The notes under the pieces: generated by a model | What the model was told of the DNA's origin: nothing | Seen by the model: only the letters and a program-made list of their open reading frames with translations | Database searches by the model: none | Assembly: GCA_045810285.1 (NCBI GenBank) | Contig: JBJMWE010000110.1 | Location: 33,424-97,423, forward strand | DNA: 64,000 nucleotides | Origin: Scleromatobacter sp045810285 | GTDB taxonomy: Bacteria > Pseudomonadota > Gammaproteobacteria > Burkholderiales > Burkholderiaceae_C | Direction: 5' to 3' | Part shown: one piece after another, positions 57,618-64,000 of the stretch | Layout: each line of letters opens with the position of its first letter | Numbering within the stretch: position 1 is the first letter of the stretch | Made by a program: the position numbers and the translations under genes

Positions 57618-60600
57618 TCAGCCCGGGCAGCGGAACTGCGCCAGCTCCGGCAGCCGCATCGGGTTGCGCACGCTGCCCGAACGCAGCTCGAAGTACACGC
57701 GCTTGCCGCCCTCCTCGTAGCTCACCATCTGGCGCTCGGGCGTGCCGCCCTCGACCTTGGCGGCGTCGACGAAACGGAACAGCGCCCACGGGCCGTCGAA
57801 GATCAGGGGCGTGGCCGACGGCTTGCCGCCGATCAGCAGCGTGAGCTTGATCTGGCTGTTGGGGCTGAGGCTGGGCCAGGACAGGCGGGCCGCCGCGTTG
57901 GTGCCGGGCTTCATCGGCGTGACCTGGCCGTCGACGGACAGCTGCACGTCGGTGACGCCGTCGTCCGCCCGCGCCAGCAGCACGTCCATCGTGGCCTGCG
58001 GGTTGGCGGAGCCGCCCGGGAAGAACGCGTCGCGGATGGTGGCGGCGCGCTGGAAGTTGGCGATGGCCGCCGGCGACAGCGCCTGCACGCCCTCGGCCAG
58101 CTGGATCGGCTTCCACACGGGGCCGTTCATGTCCACCATGCCGACGAGCTTGGTCTTGACGAAGCCGTCGATGACGCCGTTGGGCGAGAACAGCTTGGCG
58201 AAGTCACCCAGCGGCACTTCCTTGCCCGACGCCTTGACGAACGGGTAGCGCCCTTCGACGGCGACCTTGCAGAAGCTGCCCACCTCGCCGGCGGCCGCGG
58301 CCTTGACCGCCGCCGCCCCCGCGCCCGCCGACTGGGCGCCGCTGCGCGCGATCAGGCCGTTCAGGAGATTGCTGATCGGCGGCGGCATGCGGTCGGCCTC
58401 GCTCTTGATGCGCGCGACGATCTGCGCGTCGGACGTGGCCGGCGCCCCGCGCTTGATGGCTTCGTCGGTGGCGCGCAGCTGCACCTCGTATTCCTTGAGC
58501 ACGCCCAGCGTCGCATCGAGCGGCACCGGCTGGCCGGCCGGGCCCGCGACCACGCGCTGCAGCTGCTCGAAGTGCGCGTCGACGATCGCCTCGGGCTTGG
58601 CCGCCGGATCGACGGTGGCCGTCGAGTTGCCCATCAGCTTGTCGGCCGCGCTGCGCATCGCGTTGGTGGCCTTGTCCATCACGCCGGCGGCGGCGGCTTC
58701 GGCCGACTTGTTGTTGCCCGACGCCAGCTTGGTCTCCTTGGCCACGCCGGCGAGCAGCAGCTTCAGCGGCGAATCGCCGGCCGACAGCAGCGTGATCGTC
58801 TGGATGCTGCCCTGCAGGCTGGTGGACGGGATCAGGCGCAGGTCGCCCAGCAGGTCGTCCCAGGCCTTGATGTACTCGTTGAGGTACAGCTGCTGCACCT
58901 CGGTGTAGGTGGTCTTCAGGCGTTCGATGCCCGAACCACCCGACGACGTGCCCAGCACCCAGGATTCCTCGTCGCCGAGCTGCTTGACCATCAGCAGGGC
59001 CTTCGCGCGAAAGCCCTTGTCGTAGCCGGCCACCGTGAACAGGCCAGGAACGCCTTGCGACAACGGCGCGCCGGAGGCCCGCGTGAAGACCAGCGCGGCC
59101 TGCGGGCCGCCGGCGTCGGTGACGCGGAAATCGGGCACGCCGTCGGCGCCCAGGCGCTTCAGGCGCGAATAGACGCGCTGCGCCAGCGAGGACGCGGCCA
59201 GCTGCTTGCGTTGCTGCTCGACAAGCGAGGCATCCTGCGGCAGCACCATCTCCAGCGGCGCCTGCTCCAGTGCCGCCTTCAAGTGCGCGACCAGCGCGTC
59301 GCGCTGCTGCTGCGAGACCTCGCGCGGCAGCGTGTGGTTCCAATCGACCGAGACCCAGTTGACGACCTCGTCGGCCTTCAGGTGCGCCGGGTCGTACAGC
59401 ATCACGTAGGTCTTGAGCGCCTCGTAACGCACTTCGGGCGAATCGGCCTCGCGGATCTGCTGCTCCAGGCGCAGCGCGACGCGCGGCATGAAGACGTCGC
59501 GCAGCAGGTTCAGGTACGCGCGGTTGGCCTGCGTGCCCAGCTTGCCGGCCTGGCTGAGGCCGAATGACCGGGACCACGGGACGCCGGCGTCGCGCTCGGC
59601 GTAGCCGGTGGGCATGTCGCGCGCGGCATCGAGCACCGGCAGCACCGACATCACGTCGCCGTTGGGCAGCGACGGGACGGCCGCGAGCGGCGGGATGGCC
59701 GCGACCTGCTTGGTGACGTCGGCCGCGGCGTCGGCCACGTCCTTGATCAGCACCTGGTTGCGCACGAAGCTGACCGTCCAGCCCACGATCAGCAGCAGCG
59801 ACAGCACCGCCAGCAGCGAATACAGCGCCAGCGCGATGCGGCTGCGCCGCTTCTCGATGACCGCGCTGCGCCCGCTGATGTCGGACTCCGCGAAGATGAC
59901 GCTGCGCAGCAGGTGCGTGAGGAAGTAGCTGCGTCCGGACGACGACGCCGGCGGCAGGATCTGGCGCTCGAGCCCGTAGGCCCGCGAGATGTTGCCCAGC
60001 ACGCGGTCGAACGGGCTGCCTTCCTGCGTGCCGCTGGTGAAGTAGACGCCGCGCACCATCGGCTCCTCGCCGAAGGCCGAGCTGAGGAAGGCCTCGTCGA
60101 GGAAGGCCTTGAGCATCTCGCGCAGGGCCGCGAACTGCTGCGGGAACGCGAACAGCGTGGCACGGCGCTGCGGGTCGCGCTCCTCCTCCATGCGCGTGGT
60201 CAGGCGCGCGTTCAGGCGCGCGACGAGCGCGTCGAACTCGCCGGCGAAGGTGGCGCCGAGGTTGCCGCCGGACGGCATCGGGAAGTCGAAGGTGGTGCCC
60301 CACACCTGCGCCCGTGCCTCGCGACCCAGGTCGCCGAAGAACTCGGCGAAGCCCGCCAGCAGGTCGGCCTTCGTGACGACCACGTAGATGGGGAAGCGCA
60401 CGCCCAGCGTGCCGTACAGCTCCTGGATGCGGGCCCGGATCGAGCGCGCGTACTCGTCGCGCTGCGCGGCGGACCACGTGAACAGGTCAGACAGGCTCAC
60501 CGTGACGATGGCGCCGTTGAGCGGTTGCGTCGGGCGGAACTTCTTGAGCAGCGTGAGGAAACCCGTCCATGCCGCGGCGTCGACCTCGCGGTTGCTGCTC

Positions 60601-61178
60601 TGCGTGGTGTAGCGGCCCGCGGTATCGAGCAGCACGGCCTCGTCGGTGAACCACCAGTCGCAGTTGCGCGTGCCGCCGATGCCCTTGACGGCGTCCTTGC
60701 CCATCGAGCCTTCGAGCGGGAAGCGCAGGCCGGAGTTCACCAGCGCCGTCGTCTTGCCGGAGCCCGGCGCGCCGATGAACATGTACCAGGGCAGCTGGTA
60801 CAGATAGTTGCGGCCACCGCCGGACTTGTCGTCGAAGCGCGCCTTGCGCAGCGTGGCCATGGCCTCGTCGAAGCGCTTCTTAAGCTCTGCGACCTCGCGC
60901 TGCGACAGCGCGGAGTTGCTGGACGCGCCCTCCCCGATGGCCGCCAGCATCGCCTTGTTGGCGCGCCACGCACGGAAGCGCTTGAGGCCTTCGACCGCGG
61001 CGAAGACCAGCAGGATGAAGATGATGAGGCCGATGCGTGCGCCGGCGGAGCCGAGCGGCCGATGGTCATAGAACGCGATGGCGTCGCCGACGAACCAGAT
61101 CAGCAGCGAGACGACCAGCAGGCCGATGAACGCCAGCACCCAGCGATTGGCGAAGAAGCGCTTGAGCTTTGCCCACAT
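57618..61178 (-). CDS. tssM: T6SS membrane-complex protein TssM (IcmF/VasK)
   Basis: The 1186-residue inner-membrane protein spans the periplasm as the core of the TssJLM complex. Two N-terminal membrane segments (WVLAFIGLLVVSLLIWFVG and IGLIIFILLVFAAV) precede a cytoplasmic NTPase domain with an intact Walker A (GAPGSGKTT) and WFTDEAVLLDTAG. A third membrane segment (LALYSLLAVLSLLLIVGWTV, about residue 440-460) leads to the large periplasmic domain. The C-terminal beta domain (WPSLSPNSQIKLTLLIGG) is the TssJ-binding region. Length is normal. Confidence 0.96.
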   Translation of the reverse strand: MWAKLKRFFANRWVLAFIGLLVVSLLIWFVGDAIAFYDHRPLGSAGARIGLIIFILLVFAAVEGLKRFRAWRANKAMLAAIGEGASSNSALSQREVAELKKRFDEAMATLRKARFDDKSGGGRNYLYQLPWYMFIGAPGSGKTTALVNSGLRFPLEGSMGKDAVKGIGGTRNCDWWFTDEAVLLDTAGRYTTQSSNREVDAAAWTGFLTLLKKFRPTQPLNGAIVTVSLSDLFTWSAAQRDEYARSIRARIQELYGTLGVRFPIYVVVTKADLLAGFAEFFGDLGREARAQVWGTTFDFPMPSGGNLGATFAGEFDALVARLNARLTTRMEEERDPQRRATLFAFPQQFAALREMLKAFLDEAFLSSAFGEEPMVRGVYFTSGTQEGSPFDRVLGNISRAYGLERQILPPASSSGRSYFLTHLLRSVIFAESDISGRSAVIEKRRSRIALALYSLLAVLSLLLIVGWTVSFVRNQVLIKDVADAAADVTKQVAAIPPLAAVPSLPNGDVMSVLPVLDAARDMPTGYAERDAGVPWSRSFGLSQAGKLGTQANRAYLNLLRDVFMPRVALRLEQQIREADSPEVRYEALKTYVMLYDPAHLKADEVVNWVSVDWNHTLPREVSQQQRDALVAHLKAALEQAPLEMVLPQDASLVEQQRKQLAASSLAQRVYSRLKRLGADGVPDFRVTDAGGPQAALVFTRASGAPLSQGVPGLFTVAGYDKGFRAKALLMVKQLGDEESWVLGTSSGGSGIERLKTTYTEVQQLYLNEYIKAWDDLLGDLRLIPSTSLQGSIQTITLLSAGDSPLKLLLAGVAKETKLASGNNKSAEAAAAGVMDKATNAMRSAADKLMGNSTATVDPAAKPEAIVDAHFEQLQRVVAGPAGQPVPLDATLGVLKEYEVQLRATDEAIKRGAPATSDAQIVARIKSEADRMPPPISNLLNGLIARSGAQSAGAGAAAVKAAAAGEVGSFCKVAVEGRYPFVKASGKEVPLGDFAKLFSPNGVIDGFVKTKLVGMVDMNGPVWKPIQLAEGVQALSPAAIANFQRAATIRDAFFPGGSANPQATMDVLLARADDGVTDVQLSVDGQVTPMKPGTNAAARLSWPSLSPNSQIKLTLLIGGKPSATPLIFDGPWALFRFVDAAKVEGGTPERQMVSYEEGGKRVYFELRSGSVRNPMRLPELAQFRCPG

Positions 61179-61203
61179 GTTTTCTTGTTCCGTCCTGGCT
61201 GCT

Positions 61204-62526
61204 TTAAGCGCCGGTGCGCAGGGTGATCTCGACGCGCCGGTTGCGGGCGCGGCCTTCCGGCGTGGTGTTGGGCGCGATGGGCTTGCTGTCGGCCAGGCCC
61301 TCGGCCTTGATGGTGTGGTTCTTGACCGTCTGGCCCAGCAGCGCGGCGACGCCGCGCGCGCGCTCCAGCGAGAGTTCGTAGTTCGACGGGAAGCGCAGCG
61401 AGCGCTTGGTCGGCTGGTTGTCGGTGTGGCCGCCGACCGTGACGACGCCCGGCACCTGGTTGATGGCCTGCGCGATGCGGTTGATCACCGGCACCAGCTC
61501 GGGCTTGATCTCGGCGCTGCCCGGGTCGTAGAACTTGTCGCCGTGGATGGTGACGTGGCTGGAGACCGCGTCTTCGTCGACGTCGACCTGGCCCGCCAGG
61601 ATCTCGTCCTTCAACAGCGGCTTCAGGCGCGGCGCGGCCGGCGGCGGCGGGGGCGGCGGCGCGCGCTTGAGGTCGCCGACGTCGGAGTGGATGGCTGCCA
61701 GCGTATTGAACACCGGGTCGGACTTCGACGCCAGCATCAGCGCGAAGACGAGATACAGCACGAACAGCAGCAGCGCCACGGCGGCCAGCACCAGCCACAC
61801 GGACAGGCGGCGCACCAGCGGCTTGGCCACGCGCTGCACGCCCTTCCACTTGCCGGACAGGTCGCGCTCGTACTCGCCGCGCTCGCGGCGGATGACGTTG
61901 TGCAGGCGGTCGCGCAGCGCGTCGAGCTGCTGGCGGCCGTTCTCGATGACGCTGTAGCGGCCCTGGAAGCCGAGCGCGATGCACACGTACATCAGCTCCA
62001 GCAGGTCGATGTTGCGGCGCGGATCCTCCATCGCCTTCTCGAGCAGCTGGAAGAACTTCTCGCCGCCGAAGCCTTCGCGGTGCAGCGTGACCAGCAGGCT
62101 CTGCTGCACCCACTCCGGGCTCGCGCCCCAGGGCATGTTGGCCACGGCCTCGTCGATCATCGTGCACAGCGCGTAGCGGCTGATCAGCACGTGCTCGGGC
62201 GACGCGCCCGCCGCGCGCGCGCGCTGCTCGAACTCGGTGATGGCGCGCAGCAGGTATTCGCGCAGGCCGGCCGGGTCGGGATGGTGCATCGACCGACGGA
62301 TGGTCGGCACCGTGTTCAGCAGCACCGACGCGTTGGCCACCAGCGGGTTCATGCCCACCGCCGCGCCGTCCTCGACGTCGGACAGCACGGCCGCGGTGTC
62401 GAGCGTCATCGCCTGGCCCGCCGAGGGCGGCGGTGCCGCCGCGCGGCGGCCGCCCGGCTTGGGGATCATCATCGTGGCGTCCGGATCGTCGGACGGAGGC
62501 ACGCCGGGGAATTGCGGGTCGCTCAT
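61204..62526 (-). CDS. tssL: T6SS membrane protein TssL with C-terminal OmpA-like domain
   Basis: The 440-residue protein joins a cytoplasmic DotU domain (about 60-235; EFEQRARAAGASPEHVLISRYALC, WGASPEWVQQSLL) to one membrane helix (WLVLAAVALLLFVLYLVFALML). A proline-rich linker (about 288-296) and a periplasmic OmpA/peptidoglycan-binding domain follow (VTVGGHTDNQPTKRSLRFPS, NYELSLERARGVAALL, ARNRRVEITL). The extended TssL can anchor the complex to peptidoglycan without a separate TagL-type protein. It lies 15 bases after tssK. Confidence 0.95.
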   Translation of the reverse strand: MSDPQFPGVPPSDDPDATMMIPKPGGRRAAAPPPSAGQAMTLDTAAVLSDVEDGAAVGMNPLVANASVLLNTVPTIRRSMHHPDPAGLREYLLRAITEFEQRARAAGASPEHVLISRYALCTMIDEAVANMPWGASPEWVQQSLLVTLHREGFGGEKFFQLLEKAMEDPRRNIDLLELMYVCIALGFQGRYSVIENGRQQLDALRDRLHNVIRRERGEYERDLSGKWKGVQRVAKPLVRRLSVWLVLAAVALLLFVLYLVFALMLASKSDPVFNTLAAIHSDVGDLKRAPPPPPPPAAPRLKPLLKDEILAGQVDVDEDAVSSHVTIHGDKFYDPGSAEIKPELVPVINRIAQAINQVPGVVTVGGHTDNQPTKRSLRFPSNYELSLERARGVAALLGQTVKNHTIKAEGLADSKPIAPNTTPEGRARNRRVEITLRTGA

Positions 62527-62541
62527 GGTGAAGTTTGACTA

Positions 62542-63879
62542 TCAGGGCTTCAGGGCCCAGAGCTCGAGCTGCAGGCCCGGGAAGTCGCCCGCGATGTGCA
62601 TCGCGATGACCTTGGTGACGTCGAGCTGCTTCCACAGGTCGCCGCTGCGATCGAGCTGGAAATACGTGTAGCCGGCGTAGTACGGCATGCGCGGCGGGGC
62701 CATCGGCAGCGCCTCGACGGCGATGGCCGGCAGGTGCAGGCGCACGAGGTCGCGGATCTTGTCGGGCGGACCGATCTTGACGAACGACGGGAAGCGGCTG
62801 CGCACGAACTCGCCGGGCTTGTCGGCGTTGACCGCCAGGACGAACTGCGCGTTGCGCAGCAGGTCGGCGTCCGGCACCATGCCCGTGTACAGGCCCGCGG
62901 CGCGCTCCTGCAGCGGGATGGGCACCGCGTTCGGGTTGATGACTTCGGTGAGCAGTTCGCGGATGTCGAACATCAGCGGCTCGAAGGTGTTCTTCAGGTC
63001 TTCGTGGCGATAGATGGCCTGCACGCGGGCGCGGCGCTTGCGACGGTCGCTGAAGGTGGCGAATTCGCCGGCGGCCTGCACCAGCGCCGCATACAGCGCC
63101 TCGGGGTGCAGCGAGTCGCGCTCGGACAGGTGCGTGAGCCACGGGTCGTAGCGGTTGGCGACCTGCAGCATCATGAAGTCGCCGATCTCGCCGACGCCCT
63201 TCTGCTGCGACTGGTTCAGGCGCGCGGCGAGGGTGTCGGCGCGATGGCGCACCAGGTTGCGCGCCTCGACCAGGAAATCCTGCAGGCGCGCGAAGCCGCG
63301 GCAATCGATGGCCGGCGGGATGAAGCTCTCGTCGAGCACCAGTTGGCCGGTGCTGCGGCGCTCGATGATGCGCGCCACCGCGATGCTGCAGAAGCCCGAG
63401 CGCGGGTCATCGTCCAGCATCAGGCGCAGGTTCAGCTGCCCCAGCTTCATGTCGGCCGGATCGCCGACTCCCTGCACGTTGTCCTCGACGCGCAAGTCCT
63501 GGCCGACGAAGCGCGCGAGCGCCGTGGTGGGGCCGGCGTCGACCGCGAATTCCGGCATGCCCGAACGCACCAGCGGCAGCGCCAGGTGCACCATGGTGTC
63601 CTTGACTTCGGTGCCGATCTCGAGCGCGAGCGGCGCCGCGTACTCCTCGGGGATGGCGAACGGCGTGCCATCGGGCATCACGCCGCGTGCGGACTTGACG
63701 GAGAGGCGCCCGATCTTCAGGGCCTCGTCGTCGAGGCGCAGGCTGGCGAGACCCCAGCCTGGCGAGAGGACGCCGGTCGCGCGGGACTCGACGAGCATCT
63801 CGACGGAGCGTTCGAGTTGCTGGAAATGCTGCGGCCGCAGGAAGAGTCCCTCCGACCAGATGACGCGCTTACGGCTCAT
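62542..63879 (-). CDS. tssK: T6SS baseplate protein TssK
   Basis: The 445-residue trimeric protein links the baseplate to the membrane complex. It starts MSRKRVIWSEGLFLRPQHFQ, the hallmark of the ImpJ/VasE family, followed by GLASLRLDDEALKIGRLSVK and KLGQLNLRLMLDDD. The C-terminal part contains QFVLAVNADKPGE and RFPSFVKIGPPDKIRDLVR. The frame is open further upstream, but family similarity begins at the chosen ATG, so that start is preferred. Confidence 0.96.
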   Translation of the reverse strand: MSRKRVIWSEGLFLRPQHFQQLERSVEMLVESRATGVLSPGWGLASLRLDDEALKIGRLSVKSARGVMPDGTPFAIPEEYAAPLALEIGTEVKDTMVHLALPLVRSGMPEFAVDAGPTTALARFVGQDLRVEDNVQGVGDPADMKLGQLNLRLMLDDDPRSGFCSIAVARIIERRSTGQLVLDESFIPPAIDCRGFARLQDFLVEARNLVRHRADTLAARLNQSQQKGVGEIGDFMMLQVANRYDPWLTHLSERDSLHPEALYAALVQAAGEFATFSDRRKRRARVQAIYRHEDLKNTFEPLMFDIRELLTEVINPNAVPIPLQERAAGLYTGMVPDADLLRNAQFVLAVNADKPGEFVRSRFPSFVKIGPPDKIRDLVRLHLPAIAVEALPMAPPRMPYYAGYTYFQLDRSGDLWKQLDVTKVIAMHIAGDFPGLQLELWALKP

Positions 63880-64000
63880 GCTCTTGTTGTCGTGAGAACC
63901 GGCGCCAACCACGTGCGCGGGTTCAAGTGGACGACCCGGAACTTGGCGGGGCCGCAGCAAATGTACACGCAATCCCCGGGGTCGCCGAGGGTATGAAACC
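63876..64000 (-). CDS. Possible 3' end of a gene preceding tssK (partial)
   Basis: A minus-strand frame enters from the right edge and stops at 63876-63878, overlapping the tssK start codon as ATGA. About 40 codons are visible. Third positions are mostly G or C until the last few codons, as in a real gene here. The peptide (GDPGDCVYICCGPAKFRVV, ending VLTTTRA) is not recognised and does not clearly match TssJ. It could also be open by chance. Confidence 0.3.
   Translation of the reverse strand, partial: FHTLGDPGDCVYICCGPAKFRVVHLNPRTWLAPVLTTTRA

Overview
The window is about 64 kb of very GC-rich DNA from a Gram-negative bacterium, most likely a betaproteobacterium of the order Burkholderiales (Comamonadaceae/Sphaerotilaceae-like). 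This rests on three things: strong G/C bias at third codon positions; a TetR - Pcm-like methyltransferase - TolC-family run with waaA nearby, as in many Burkholderiales; and lipid A/Kdo, TolC and type VI secretion genes, which need an outer membrane. No species can be named from the sequence alone. No transposase, integrase, phage gene or CRISPR array was seen.

Positions 1-38,650 are a chromosomal core of short housekeeping operons. They include a ribosomal-oxygenase-like cupin, a SlyD-type FKBP, dut, coaBC, a SEC-C/UPF0149 protein, alaS, a MocR-type regulator divergent from a GABA shunt (gabT, gabD), a tRNA-Gly(CCC) gene, a cluster of small lipoproteins, a chemoreceptor, an AraC regulator divergent from an Fsr-type exporter, dacB divergent from trmB, uppP, the TetR-Pcm-TolC run, a dual PAS-PAS-GGDEF-EAL protein, a secreted metallo-beta-lactamase-fold protein with RidA, waaA and a phosphomannomutase/phosphoglucomutase.

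Positions 38,810-42,564 carry a LytS-type kinase with its LytTR response regulator. A Cache-domain chemoreceptor follows, with a good candidate FliA (sigma-28) promoter in front of it.

Positions 42,608-64,000 are a type VI secretion system locus read entirely on the minus strand. In transcription order it holds tssK, tssL (with an OmpA-like C-terminal domain), tssM, tagF, a small lipoprotein, a class 3 lipase, tssA, tssB, tssC, hcp, tagJ, tssE, tssF, tssG, clpV and an Asp-zincin-like metallopeptidase. Together these encode the membrane complex (TssL, TssM), the baseplate (TssE, F, G, K), the contractile sheath (TssB, C), the inner tube (Hcp) and the disassembly ATPase (ClpV). The lipase and the metallopeptidase are the best candidates for secreted toxins. 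The lipoprotein next to the lipase is a candidate immunity protein. tssJ, vgrG and a PAAR gene are not in the window and may lie beyond its right end.

Three kinds of short intergenic repeat stand out. One is a family of roughly 22-24 nt repeats in convergent arrays at 3,099-3,325 and 11,684-11,810, the second of which occupies the leader of the MocR-type regulator. Another is a pair of long palindromic elements at about 16,000 and 33,050. The last is a set of smaller G/C-rich hairpins.
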